Below the pieces are notes generated by a model. It saw nothing but the letters and a program-made list of their open reading frames with translations, did not search any database and was not told the DNA's origin. Source: Limnephilus marmoratus (Eukaryota; Arthropoda; Insecta; Trichoptera; Limnephilidae). From it: a DNA stretch of 64,000 nucleotides. Positions 10,790 to 21,522 of the stretch are shown here, one piece after another. A program made the position numbers and the translations under genes. The stretch lies in NCBI GenBank assembly GCA_917880885.1, contig OU862917.1, positions 52,002,727 through 52,066,726 of the forward strand. Reading direction: 5' to 3'. Each line of letters opens with the position of its first letter. The stretch's first letter is position 1.

Positions 10790-11236
10790 TTACAATTTAC
10801 CTTTATAAACGTTTACGACTAAGTACTGTTCTAAATGTTCTGTAGACAAATTGTGTCTACGATCGCTTAATATATTTTTGTAAGCGGAAAAGGAGCGTTC
10901 TACGTCTACTGATGTGACTGGATAGAATTTAAATTTGGGTCCGATTTTTGAACTTATTGTGCCGGGCAAAATTTCACCTGCCCCGTTGATGAAGCTATCA
11001 ATTTGGCACAAGGGTTCAAACCCTGGGTTATTGTTCAGTAAGTTTTCAAACTTTTCTTTGAGTTTACTTGGGAATAGCTTTGGCAAGGAGGAATTCATAA
11101 GGCGAATTTTATTCATAACCTGAATAGATTCATTCAACGCCAATCCACGAGTTTCAAGCGTTTTTATACTTGCAGGTATGTAGGCGAAATGAGTGCTAAT
11201 CATAGCTAGTTTTTTTTTTAATACTAGCATAATCAA
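10790..11236 (-). pseudogene. hAT transposase C-terminus (CGGBP1-related type)
   Basis: The 148-codon frame ends with the hAT dimerisation motif: PVTSVDVERSFSAYKNILSD (about residues 105-124), followed by RRHNLSTEHLEQYLVVN. This motif pairs transposase monomers. In this position it marks the last third of the protein; the catalytic domain is absent. Upstream homology seems to continue in another frame (…DSAEALVVFQCKEAFDYA…), with the shift falling in a run of ten A residues around 11210-11220. It belongs to hAT element 1, whose left terminus is 225 bp away. It was separated from its N-terminus by the LINE insertion, if that part still existed. Confidence 0.8.
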
Positions 11237-11326
11237 ACGCTTCTTTGCACTGGAAAACTACCAAAGCCTCTGCACTATCGAAGTCATTGATAACACCAAA
11301 GATATTCAAATACAGAAAGATATGCT

Positions 11327-13459
11327 ATGGTGTCCGCGCAACTGTCGCCGGACTACGCGCTAATTAGCGTAGTTTTCATACAAAAAGAATTTGTTCATTT
11401 CGTTAATTTTTTGAAAATGTGCATTAAATTTTTAAGGACGCAATTTCTTAACTTTAATAAAGCCAATTACGTCGCAATACGCGATTACCTATATAACACC
11501 GACTGGTCTATACTAGAAGGAGATAATCTCGATGAAAATATTAACGCCTTTTATGAACATCTATATAAAGCCATAGAAAACTTTGTTCCAATAAGCTATA
11601 AATTTTCTTCAAATTTCCCTACCTGGTTTAGTAAGGATCTCATTAACACAGTAATCGAAAAGAAAAAAGCTCATAAAATTTACAAAGAAACAAAAAATCT
11701 TTCCGATTTTACAATTTTCAGCAAACTACGAAAAGACTGTAATAAACTATCAAACATTTGTTATAATAATTATATCAAGAATGTTGAATTTTCAATTGTT
11801 AACAATGTAAAACATTTCTTCAACTATTGTAAAACACAAAATAACAATAACCTTGGCATACCTGAAACAATGCACTACAAACTGAAAACTTCGTGTAAAA
11901 TCAAAGAAACTGTCAATTTATTTGCAGACTTTTTTAAAGATGTGTATGAAACTGATATCCCTGATGAACACATTCCAAACTTTGAGTCAGATATAAATTT
12001 ACAACTAAGTCAGATACATATTGAGATTAAAGAAATTGCGGCATGTATTAAACTACTGGAACCTAAATCTTGCTCAGGGCCAGACAAAATTCCCCCCATA
12101 TTTCTTAAAAACTGTGCAGGCAGTGTCTCCTACCCACTGTACCTACTCTTTAATCAATCACTTTTAACGGGTATGTTCCCGCAAATATGGAAAAACAGCT
12201 TTCTTACTCCAATATTTAAAAACGGAGACAAGTCTTTAGTTGAAAATTACAGACCAATATGCATACAATCGTCGATACCGAAAATTTTTGAAAAGTTAAC
12301 ACTTCAAAAAATATGTTCTTGTATAAAATTTAATATTTCATCATTTCAACACGGTTTTGTCTCTGGCCGATCTACCTTAACTAACCTTACACTGTACGAA
12401 AATTTCATCTCAGATGCCCTTGCTAATAGAGAACAAGTTGACTCGATTTATACGGATTTTAGTAAAGCCTTTGATAAGGTTTGCCATAAAATTCTTATAA
12501 ATAAATTGTCTAAACTAGGAATAAGTGGTAAATTATTATGTTGGATTAAGAATTACTTATCAAAACGTGTACTTACTGTCTGGATTAAAGAACACTTGTC
12601 TTACGAATTTGAAGCCACTAGCGGCGTGCCTCAGGGTTTACACCTTGGTCCAATATTATTTATACTATTTATAAATGATGTCACTTCCATTTTCTCTAAT
12701 GTTAACATATTATTATTTGCCGATGATATGAAAATATATAAAATCATTAAAAATACGTATGACTGTTTGTCCCTACAAACCAATTTTATTAAATTCGCAG
12801 AGTGGTGTACAATTAACAAACTTACACTTAACATTAAAAAATGTCAAATCATGAGTTTCTTTAGAATTAAAAACCCTATCAAATATAGCTATTCACTTAA
12901 CAATCACATTTTATTGTCAGTACCTGTAATAAGGGACCTCGGAATAACCTTCGACACTAAACTACTATTTACCAACCATATTGATATCGTAACTAATAAA
13001 GCTATGAAAATGCTGGGTTTTATTCTAAGGTTATGTAAGGATTTCAAAAATATCCATACATTTAAAATACTATACGCAACTCTGGTTAGGAGTCATTTGG
13101 AATATAATTCCCCCATATGGAATCCTTTCTACAAAAGCCACGCAAACTCCATTGAAAGAATCCATCGCAAATTTCTGGGATCAATTAATTTTAAATTAGG
13201 AATTTCCGCGGATGACATAAACTATAATTCTCTTTTACAAAAAATGCGACTCTTATCGTTAAAAGATAGAAGAATAATTAATGATCTTATATTTTTATTT
13301 AAAATACAGAATAACTGGTTTGACTCCCCTGAATTGGTATCGTTAATAAATTATCATGTACCTTGCAGACCAACTCGATTCAAAACATCTTTTCACTGCA
13401 ACAATAATAACACCAATGCAGGACAAAATTCAATCATAAATCGCCTGCATACTTTAGGC
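11327..13459 (+). pseudogene. LINE-1 of this window: Jockey/CR1-like reverse transcriptase, interrupted
   Basis: This is a non-LTR reverse transcriptase, which copies its RNA at a nicked chromosomal site. The open frame starts within the linker after the endonuclease domain, so the endonuclease and any ORF1 are gone (5' truncation). Visible RT motifs: ENYRPICIQSSIPKIFEKL (about residue 305), IYTDFSKAFDKV (about 375), SGVPQGLHLGPILFILFIND (about 433) and LLFADDMKIY (about 463, with the two catalytic aspartates). The thumb region with RDLGITFD and SHLEYNSPIW follows. The reading frame is uninterrupted up to TTTAGGC at 13459, where hAT element 2 is inserted, and resumes at 16984 after the second copy of the duplicated site. 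The long open frame suggests it was young when the hAT landed. Confidence 0.9.
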
Positions 13460-13799
13460 CAGTGTTTTTCAATCTTTTTGAACACGCGACCCCTTTACGG
13501 GTTGAAAAATTCTGGCGACCCCCTTTGGCCATAGATACAGAAAAAAAGTTGGTAATTTAAATACGTTAATTATTTTCAGTGAACGACCGAAGGTTTGGTT
13601 TCGGTTTCTATAGTTTCTACCTAGTTTCGGCATCAGTTTCGGTTTTGGTAGATTTTCTGCCGAACTTACGGCCGCACCGAAACTCTGCAAAATCGCAAAA
13701 GTCGTATCCAGTATTAACGATTCAGCATTATTAACCTACACAATCGAATATCGAGTCGCTAAAACAGGGAAGCCGCACACAATGGCCGAAATTCTTATT

Positions 13800-14771
13800 T
13801 GGCAGCAGCTGTAGATATGGTTGGAATTATGGTATGGAAACAAGAAGCAAACAAGTTAAAAAGCATACCACTTTCTGATAATACTATTTCACGCAGAATA
13901 AACAATATGACCAATGATATTCGAAAGCAAGTTTAGTAGTCGAAAAATTAAAGAAGAGCCCACATTTCGCTTTGCAGTTTGAAGAATCTACGAATGTTTC
14001 CGATTGTAATCAGTTTGTAGTATTTGAGCGTTTTGAAGCAGATGACAGCTCATGGAAGAAATTTTATTTTGCAAAGCACTTCCTGCAAACACTACAGGTC
14101 AGTATTTGTACGATATGTTTTTAGAAAGCACTTGCGACTACGACATTGATTGGAAAAAATATATCGCTATTTATAGCGATGGCGTTAAAGCCAAAAACTG
14201 GCAAAAATAGCGGACTTGTTGCGAAATTAAAATCAATAATGCCAAACGTATCATGGACACACTGCTTTCTTCATCGAGAAGCTCAAGCAAAAGCTTTACC
14301 TTCTGATTTAATTGACTTAAGGAGGTAATACAAATTGTGAATTCTAACAAAGGTAAAGCTTTGCAAACCTGGCTGTTCAGAACCGTTTGTATAGACATGT
14401 GTTCCCTTCATCACTATCTCCTTTATCACACAGAGGTCAGGTGGCTATCCAAAGGAAAAGTATTGACAAGAGTTCTAAAACTCAAAGCTGAATTGTTGAT
14501 GTTCTTAAAAGATACCAAATCTGAATATGCATTTTTCTGATCCTGTTTGGCTACCGAAATTAGCCTTTCTGGTAGATCTTTTTAGCCACCTTAATAATTT
14601 AAACAAGAACCTCCAAGATAGAGAAGAAAATATTTTAACAGCTAAAGATACAGTCACAACATTTCGTGCGAAACTTCATTTGTGGTCAACCTCTCTGCAA
14701 CACAATATATTTGAGTCTTTTCCGTGTGTTCAGAAGACTGTTGAACAGTGCAACAGACCAATCACATGTGG
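13800..14771 (+). pseudogene. hAT transposase, N-terminal and central part (ZBED5/SCAND3-like)
   Basis: Fragments in changing frames give a recognisable order: ISRRINNMTNDI (about 13890), then HFALQFEESTNVSDCNQFVV (about 13960), YIAIYSDGVKAK (about 14160), a segment with AMALKPKTGKNSGLVAKLKS on to SWTHCFLHREA (the conserved C/H region, about 14250-14290), then YHTEVRWLSKGKVLTRVLKL (about 14420) and FLVDLFSHLNNLNKNLQ (about 14565). These match the catalytic core and insertion domain of ZBED5-type hAT transposases. Stops and frameshifts near 13935, 14208, 14325 and 14538 make it inactive. The gene continues beyond the Harbinger insertion at 16391. Confidence 0.82.
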
Positions 14772-14956
14772 TAAGAGCCCGTTCACACTTCCGTCGTAAA
14801 AACGGAGAGGGGTTCCGTCGTCACGACGGAAGCCCTAGGCCCCTGTTCACACTTCCGTTTTCAAGACGGATCCGTCTTGAAAACGGACCCTACTCTACGA
14901 AAACAACGACCAAAACATTTTATCATTCTTCAGTAGACGGTCGTGCGCACTGCGCA

Positions 14957-15015
14957 ATGGACGACGATGAAGCTCTTGTTGTCATGTGGTACTTATTAAA
15001 AAGAAGGAAAAAAGT
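14957..15015 (+). pseudogene. Stub of a Harbinger transposase/nuclease (first ~20 codons)
   Basis: An ATG at 14957 opens a frame reading MDDDEALVVMWYLLKRRKK, which resembles the acidic-then-basic N-terminus of HARBI1-like DDE nucleases. The resemblance stops at 15015, exactly where the palindrome arm begins; the following codons have no similarity I recognise. The element therefore appears to be an internally deleted derivative of an autonomous Harbinger. Confidence 0.55.
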
Positions 15016-16084
15016 GACCTTATTTGTTCAAACCGTGGGAGAATATTGTGTTTGCATACTTGAAAAGGAGAAAGTACGCGAAAATCATTCAGCAATTATT
15101 ATAACTAAAATCACTAAAAAACATGAATGATATGACTAAATATTTTCTTGAGATTAAATAGAAAAAATCGCATTCTGGAACGAACATATATATTATATAA
15201 TAATATTACAAAACGCCAAACGCGCGCCCCATAAAAACACAAATTGCCTGCCGCCTTGCGTCTGGGAGCGGGCGGTGGTGAAGTGTGAAGCGGGGTGTGG
15301 CGGGTTCAAAACGGATCCGTCGTCCCGCCGTGTAGTGTGAACAGCTCCATTGAAATGTATGAGCCAGCGCGTTCCCTTCCGGCTTCACGACGGACGCTCT
15401 GCGTAGGCGAACTCTCCGGCGAAAAAAAACGGATCCGTCTTCGCGCCGGATCCGACAAGTGTGAACAGCTCCATAGAGCCACTACAGCGGCTAGGGCTTC
15501 CGTCGTGACGACGGAACCCCTCTCCGTTTTTACGACGGAAGTGTGAACGGGCTCGAACTCTCCGTCGTAAAAACGGAGAGGGGTTCCGTCGTCACGACGG
15601 AAGCCCTAGCCGCTGTAGTGGCTCTATGGAGCTGTTCACACTTGTCGGATCCGGCGCGAAGACGGATCCGTTTTTTTTCGCCGGAGAGTTCGCCTACGCA
15701 GAGCGTCCGTCGTGAAGCCGGAAGGGAACGCGCTGGCTCATACATTTCAATGGAGCTGTTCACACTACACGGCGGGACGACGGATCCGTTTTGAACCCGC
15801 CACACCCCGCTTCACACTTCACCACCGCCCGCTCCCAGACGCAAGGCGGCAGGCAATTTGTGTTTTTATGGGGCGCGCGTTTGGCGTTTTGTAATATTAT
15901 TATATAATATATATGTTCGTTCCAGAATGCGATTTTTTCTATTTAATCTCAAGAAAATATTTAGTCATATCATTCATGTTTTTTAGTGATTTTAGTTATA
16001 ATAATTGCTGAATGATTTTCGCGTACTTTCTCCTTTTCAAGTATGCAAACACAATATTCTCCCACGGTTTGAACAAATAAGGTC
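15016..16084. repeat. Perfect palindrome: two 524-bp arms, 21-bp spacer
   Basis: Positions 15016-15539 are the exact reverse complement of 15561-16084; I found no mismatch in any part compared. The spacer 15540-15560 holds the internal terminus GTGAACGGGCTC. As a result the same peptides can be read from opposite strands (for example 15295-15546 plus and 15554-15805 minus). Outside the arms, the flanking 240 and 300 bp differ except for the outer termini. Confidence 0.95.
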
Positions 16085-16390
16085 CGACCCCTGAAGTAAT
16101 TTTATGGCTGGAATTATATCAATACATTCCCTTACCGAATTCGAAGAAAAAGTTTATTATTTAAATTGTTTTATTTTTAAGTAGGTATTTGTACATTTCA
16201 AATAGCACCTATTATGGCATTATAGCAACTATTTATGGCAGCCTCAAGGGAAAGTTTGTTTTCGTAGAGTAGGGTCCGTTTTCAAGACGGATCCGTCTTG
16301 AAAACGGAAGTGTGAACAGGGGCCTAGGGCTTCCGTCGTGACGACGGAACCCCTCTCCGTTTTTACGACGGAAGTGTGAACGGGCTCTAA

Positions 16391-16863
16391 GGGCTCCCAT
16401 TCCTAGCATGATACAGAGCTTGCATAATTTGCAAGAGAGACTATTAACATACTTTCCAGACTTGCACTACGAAGCTGACAATGGGCGTAGATGGATTATA
16501 AACCCTTTCTTGGGTAAATCAATAGATGGTGCACGACGGCTGATTTCACCACAAATATGAAAAAAAAATCTTATAGATTTAGCTGCTGACGTCTTGCTTA
16601 AAATGGCATTTCTTTATCAAAGCGTTGACGTGTTTTGGATGAAAAGAAAAGAAGAGTATCTAGAGCTGGCAAAGGAAACTCTAAAATTATTAGTGCCATT
16701 TGTCACTTCATACTTATGTGAACTGACATTCTCTTCAATGGTCATTAAAACTAAAAAGAGAAACAGACTTAACTTAGAAAATGATTTGATTATTAACATA
16801 TCAAAAATAGCACTACAATTTGAAATATTTTTGAAAAATAAAAGAGCCCATCCTTCTCACTAA
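16391..16863 (+). pseudogene. hAT transposase, C-terminal part of element 2
   Basis: It resumes the transposase after the TAA duplication. Early parts contain LQERLLTYFPDL-like and WIINPFLG-like segments (about 16425-16520). The open frame 16594-16863 then holds FWMKRKEEYLELAKETLKLL, VTSYLCELTFSSM and KKRNRLNLENDL, ending RAHPSH and TAA. This is the hATC dimerisation domain with its usual CE-x-x-FS motif. A stop at about 16558 and an A-run frameshift separate it from the upstream part. The right terminus of the element lies 112 bp downstream. Confidence 0.82.
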
Positions 16864-16975
16864 AATAGTGTTTTTATTTTAGTTAGAACCTCGACTTTTT
16901 CCTTTTGCCGGCGACCCCCCGAGCAAGGCTTCGCGACCCCCCTAGGGGTCGCGACCCACAGATTGAAAAACACTG

Positions 16976-17073
16976 CTTTAGGCAATGCATACGCTAATAT
17001 CGATCACGCCGCCGGTAACCTGGCCTCATACAAAAGATGCATCAAACTAAATTTGTCTGCTAGAACCACATAA
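16976..17073 (+). pseudogene. C-terminal end of the LINE reverse transcriptase
   Basis: With one copy of the CTTTAGGC duplication removed, the frame runs straight from the upstream part (…INRLHTLG) into NAYANIDHAAGNLASYKRC and ends at TAA 17071-17073. The same C-terminal signature (SRLHTLGN) occurs in the LINE fragment at 58270-58514, so both are members of one LINE group. Confidence 0.88.
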
Positions 17074-17812
17074 ACACAATACATCAGGTAAACATAATAT
17101 GCCTACCAAATTAATGAATACCCTAGAAATCACAGGCACCTACTTGTAAAATTTATCATATTGGCGTCGTTGACATCAAGTTGACATAATCCATGACACC
17201 TACCTATTAATTATTTTACTTTTTATAAAAATGCTTCTAAGAGGATTTCTTACTTTTATAACTTTTTTATATTTTATAACTTTAAATATGTATTAATTTT
17301 TATAATTTATATTTAAAACTTTCTACCTTTCAAAGATATCTTATATTTCTAAAATTAATGAATACCCTAGAAATCACAGGTACCTACTTGTAAAATTTAT
17401 CATATCGGTTCACATATACTTGGTCAAAGGTTCACATAGTTGACATCAAGTTGACATAATCCATGATATCTACCTTTCAATTATTTTTACTTTTTATAAT
17501 TTTTTTGTTCTTGCTCCTAAAAGGATTTCATACTTTTATAACTTTTTGTATTTTATAACTTTTTATATTTATTAATTTTTATAATTTATATATAAAACTT
17601 TGTACCTTTTAAGGATATCTATATTTCTATATTTTACTTTTTACTATAATATTTTTAACTTTTAACTTTTGTTTTTACTCTTTTCTTAAAACTTTATACT
17701 TTGTACTCTTTACTTTATATTTTATACCTACTATACTTTATATATACATGTATGTTAATGGCACATGTTGTGCCGTATATTTCAAAATAAATAAATAAAA
17801 ATAAATAAATTA
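17074..17812 (+). mobile_element. LINE 3' UTR with a 244-bp tandem duplication
   Basis: A segment starting TTAATGAATACCCTAGAAAT at 17111 is repeated from 17355 (period 244 bp). After it come very T/A-rich sequence and the hairpin GGCACATGTTGTGCC just before the A-rich tail (AAATAAATAAATAAAAATAA) at 17780-17812. The tail marks the 3' end of the insertion into hAT element 1. A target duplication was not recognised. Confidence 0.75.
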
Positions 17813-18766
17813 ATATTGGTTAACAATATATTTTGAATAAGGAAAGAATTCATTCATTTAGTTTAACGTTCGTTTGGTTTATTCGTTAATTATTTGTTCT
17901 TTTAGTTTATTTGTTAATTGGTAAACAATATCGGCGACCCCCGGAAGCGCAGACCCACATAGTAAAAACAGCAGATAGCACATCTACTTGATAACACCCT
18001 CGATGGCCTCAAACTGTTCATGCGCACTTAGCTATCTGACGTTTATAGTGTCACTATGTGAGGCATCTGAACGAGATCGAGCGTAAATATGCAAGATCTC
18101 ATTTTTTTGCTAAAATATGCATCTACCGCTGAAAAGGGTGTAAATATGCAAATGCATATGCAAATATGCATTTGCATATAAACCGGTCTTTAATAATCAG
18201 TAACTGTATGTAAATAGGTTAGCAGTACCTAGTGTTTGTGAACACCTTACTAGGAGAACCCGTGCTGAGATGTTCGCATGTTCTGTCTTCATAAGTAAAA
18301 ACACCGTATCCTCATTGATATTTTTAAGAAGTGCACTGTGGTTCAACCCATGGCGGCAGTATCGTATACAAAAAATTAAAATTAGTAGCAGTTAAAGATA
18401 AATAAATAATTATCTTGTAAAGAAGGTAGGTATATTTTTTTATGGACCTCATGTCACTTGTATAAATAATATTGTGGTTATCCGAATAACAACATAAACA
18501 ACAGTTTTAACCATAATACAATTTAGTGCATATTCTTTCCTAATAGTCCATTAATGTAAGCTGTGTTTGTGCTTAGGATAGCAATATTCGGTAATATAAA
18601 ATAAGTTTAAAAACTCTAGGTACCTATACAGTAAAAACAAATAAAAAAAGGGAAAAAAGTTTTCAAGTATTGAAAGCTAAGCGTCCAGAAACATGAATAA
18701 CATTTTTTTAAATTGCAAAAGTTTGTACTTAATTAATTAGTGATTCAATTTTAAGAATGATAATTT

Positions 18767-18945
18767 TAATGGTCAGTCGCTGAGTTGGCATCGGGTTTGG
18801 GTCCCACCCAGGCGTCGCGTGTTCAGTTCTCGACTGGATGAGTCCTCCATTACAACACCAGCAATATTTTCCGCTTAGTATGGCGGTAGTAGAAAATATT
18901 TTCAGGTTATTCTTAACCCGGGTATGTCCGGGAATTTAAAAAAAA
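18767..18945 (+). mobile_element. tRNA-derived SINE-C, copy 1
   Basis: A tRNA-like head (GGTCAGTCGCTGAGTTGGCA for the A-box side and GTGTTCAGTTCTCGAC for the B-box side) is followed by a short body with GTCCTCCATTACAACACCAG and an A-rich end at about 18937. A diverged copy lies at 48595-48775 (-). Confidence 0.65.
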
Positions 18946-19498
18946 ATATTTTTAAATATTACATTTTTAGGTTGGTTTGTCTAAATTCTTGATACAATCA
19001 GTTTCAATTTTGAAAATAAGCCTTCCGAGTTCATTGAACCACAGTTCACAGACAGACACCCGAAATTAGTATGTTTGATGATAGATATTATTTATATGCA
19101 TATAAAAAACGATAAACACATTACAAAACATAATATTAGGTAAAATAGCTACGAGTAGATACGATCATCACGTCTACAAAGGAACAAGAACTGATTTTTT
19201 TTTAAAGATTTTTTTAGAAAAAATGACTTATGATAATAGAAGCTGCATCATCAAACAATAAAAAAATCGGTTGTTAGTGAAGTGCGTTATTTCTGCGTGA
19301 ATTATTTCGCGTTTAATGAACTCAAATTAGCTTTGAGTTTTAGTGTCATTTTAAAAATCGTAACTGAAAAGTGTGAAGAATAATTCAGGATATCGCTAAA
19401 GTAGATACCTATCTATAATGTAATTTTTCAACACAAAATTATTTACAATAAAAACACATATAAATTTGTTGTAGACCACTTTCATTTTATAAACACTC

Positions 19499-19545
19499 TA
19501 CCGGTTTCAGAAGCACCCTTCCTTTATCAGGAGAATATTATAACT
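19499..19545 (-). ncRNA. Hammerhead-like motif 4 (minus strand, degenerate)
   Basis: Read on the minus strand: CTC, CTGATAA (consensus CTGANGA, one change), stem II GAAG/CTTC with loop GGTG, GAAA, ACC/GGT, cleavage triplet GTA, GAG. The core change makes it probably inactive. Confidence 0.5.
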
Positions 19546-19787
19546 GTTATAATATTCTCCTATTATTTATTTATTATTTTTTTAATCATTAACGCCCTTA
19601 AGGGCTTTTACATACATTTACATTTTTTATATTTTAGTGCATACAGGTGTGTTTAGATGACAAAGAAAACATAAATTGATTTTACACATGGTACATAGAA
19701 GTAAAGCTGGTAAGTAAAAAGTATAGCATTATACAATACAGAGAAAAAAAATCTCTGTATTGTACGAGTATTTATCATGTATAATAT

Positions 19788-19830
19788 TCTCCTGACGACG
19801 GAAGGGTGCTTCTGATACCGGTAGAGTGTT
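19788..19830 (+). ncRNA. Hammerhead-like motif 5 (degenerate)
   Basis: CTC, CTGACGA (19792-19798), stem II GAAG/CTTC with loop GGTG, GATA in place of GAAA, ACC/GGT, triplet GTA, then GAG pairing with CTC. One core base differs, so it is probably dead. Confidence 0.5.
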
Positions 19831-19921
19831 TATAAAATAAAAGTGGTCTATAACAAATTTATATACGTATGTTTTATTATAAATTATGGCGAGCCACAAA
19901 GTTAATGCTTTTTACAAATAT

Positions 19922-20347
19922 GACGACCTCCGTAGTCCAGTGGGTAAGACTCTTGACTCACAATCCGGAGGTCGCGGGTTCGAACCCGGCATGCGCAAAT
20001 AAATTTTATTTGATTAATTTGTGTTATTTCACAATTAATTCATTTAAAATAATATATAGTATATTTGCGGCATGTTCCAGAGTGGAAGATACTATCAGTA
20101 TCGCCCTGGTGTAAGACCACCATTCAGAATTGAAACGTTGCTTGAAAATGGCTTTAGCCGTGTTTGGTAACCAGATCTGAATAGCCAGGTACTTCCCAAC
20201 CTTCCTCTTCCCCACCTCCTTCCCCTCCCCACTACCTTCAGCCTCACAACATACCCCAATTGGGGATGCCATAGTCTCACTGGCTCCAGACGGGAGCAGT
20301 TGAGATTCTTGTGCGGTATTCACTGTAAAAAAAAAAAAAAAAAAAAA
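19922..20347 (+). mobile_element. tRNA-derived SINE-A, copy 1 (full length)
   Basis: The head is tRNA-like: A box TAGTCCAGTGG and B box GGTTCGAACCC, the internal pol III promoter. A body of about 340 bp ends in a 22-A tail. Copies are at 29996 (+), 33057 (+), 42094-42531 (-) and 22729 (-, truncated). The antisense of the body is open for about 95 codons in several copies (20024-20323 here). Confidence 0.92.
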
Positions 20348-20349
20348 TG

Positions 20350-21235
20350 TAGAAAATTATTTTACCATTATTTTTTCTGCCCTTGTCGGTACATCAACAG
20401 AGGAGACTCACATTATAAACATCAATAGAGGAGAATCACAAGAAGCAAGCACCTAGTAACTCGGGAATGCCAGTTTTTTGGGTATGATAAATATTATATT
20501 TTCTGTGTAATTTTAATTTATTGTAATCAGAAGGTTAAAAACAAACATTTCCCGAGCGCTGACTTTATCTGGTACTGATTTATTGCGATAAGAGTGGTCG
20601 CAAATGTAATTATTTTTAAAATTCCTGAAGAATGTTTAATGATAGTGGTTTTTTCCCGCTCCGTGGTATTTTGCATCACCAACCTAATATTGATTTTCAT
20701 ACGATAGTCACCTAGCAAGGTCATCTAATATTCCCAGCTCTTCAAGGTCCCAGTCTCCCAATTGCCACAAAATGCCACAAATCATTTATTAAAACTATTG
20801 AAATTATGATATTTCAATTAATTCGATGAAGAATAATACACCATTAAATAACTCATTGAAATATTCTGGTTCTATGCCAACTCAGAATCAAGGCAACTCG
20901 ACACCTCTTTGAAAAGTCATTAAAAGTTATGGAAAAAATATTTTTAAAATAGCCCTTAACCCTAACGTAACCTATTTAACCTATTTTCTTTTCATCACTC
21001 TTAACGACCTTTCAAAGGGTTCTGAGTTGGTTTTATTCTGAGTTATCCGGTCACCAAATATTATATAATATGTTGTTATCACTTTTTCCTTATCATTTAT
21101 TAACCAGAATTACATTCACAGTTACACACACATACAAATTACATTCACAGTTACACCCACATACATTTTTTTGGTATAAACTACCTAACCGGTCTGAGCC
21201 TGTTCCGAGGTGACAGGAATTTTATCTTATTTTAA
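20350..21235. other. Mostly unassigned; small foldback at 20875-21062
   Basis: Arms of about 60 bp share CAACTCAGAAT and CTTTGAAAAGTCATTAA-type segments in inverse orientation. A piece resembling one arm also occurs at 59560-59615, so this is probably a decayed inverted-repeat element. No gene is visible in the remainder. Confidence 0.45.
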
Positions 21236-21236
21236 T

Positions 21237-21475
21237 ATCTTAAAAAAAAATTAAAATTAAAATAAATTAATTAAATCCATAGAAAGTAAAATAAATTAAA
21301 GGTTTGGAAAGAATTTGAAAAGAATTAAAATAAATGGAAGGAATAATTAAAAGGAATTAAAATAAATTTGAAGAAAATAACAGAAAATGATAGTAATTAA
21401 ATTAAATTAAAAGAAAATAAAAGAAATTAAAATAAAAGAGAGAAAAAGGTACAAAATAAAAAGAAATGTGAAAAG
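21237..21475. repeat. A-rich low-complexity tract
   Basis: Almost only A, T and G, in irregular variants of AATTAAAATAAA. It is probably a decayed simple repeat. Confidence 0.7.
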
Positions 21476-21522
21476 AGGAAAAAATGGATATATTTGATAT
21501 GGATGGACGCTAAAAATATAAT

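Larger units (their letters stand above)
14775..16387 (+). mobile_element. PIF/Harbinger-like element with palindromic interior
   Basis: Both ends carry the inverted terminus GAGCCCGTTCACACTTCCG, followed by a long subterminal region of nested small palindromes such as TTCCGTCGTCACGACGGAA and GACGGATCCGTC. The target duplication is TAA (14772-14774 and 16388-16390), the 3-bp TWA type of PIF/Harbinger. A complete set of termini also occurs in the middle: GTGAACGGGCTC ends at 15554. So the left 780 bp (14775-15554) looks like one full unit joined to an inverted second unit that lacks about 14 terminal bases. It splits the transposase of hAT element 2. Confidence 0.88.
13460..16975 (+). mobile_element. 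hAT element 2, inserted into the LINE
   Basis: The termini are CAGTGTTTTTCAATC (13460) and GATTGAAAAACACTG (ending 16975). The perfect 8-bp duplication CTTTAGGC lies at 13452-13459 and 16976-16983. Subterminal sequence mentions 'gcgacccc' blocks on both sides. It encodes a broken ZBED5-like transposase in the same orientation as the LINE and is itself split by a Harbinger-like element at 14775-16387. Confidence 0.93.
10565..18192 (-). mobile_element. hAT element 1 (outermost of a four-level nest)
   Basis: The inverted termini TAAAGACCGG (10565) and CCGGTCTTTA (ending 18192) continue into similar ATATGCA-rich subterminal sequence on both sides. The perfect 8-bp target duplication ATAATCAG stands at 10557-10564 and 18193-18200. 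Multiple AAAATATGCA/AATATGCAA motifs at both ends are plausible transposase sites. The element carries a minus-strand transposase fragment near the left end; its middle is occupied by a later LINE insertion (about 11327-17812). Only about 1.1 kb of the 7.6-kb span is its own sequence. Confidence 0.88.
19425..19870. mobile_element. Inverted pair of hammerhead-bearing ends around a LINE tail
   Basis: Two inverted arms (19425-19560 and 19785-19870) each contain a hammerhead-like motif followed by a segment ending in AATGAAAGTGGTCTA or AATAAAAGTGGTCTA. Between them is a minus-strand LINE tail fragment (AACGCCCTTAAGGGCTTTTA, as in 40.7 and 58.9 kb). Inverted terminal units are known for Penelope-like elements. 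No Penelope RT/GIY-YIG sequence is seen. Confidence 0.6.

Noticed and set aside
15295..15805. Pairs of identical peptides on opposite strands
   Set aside because: Mirror images produced by the perfect palindrome, in terminal-repeat sequence of a Harbinger-like element. Not genes.
19923..19995. Functional tRNA gene
   Set aside because: The A and B boxes are good, but there is no closing acceptor stem and the same head recurs with a SINE body and poly(A) tail at several loci.
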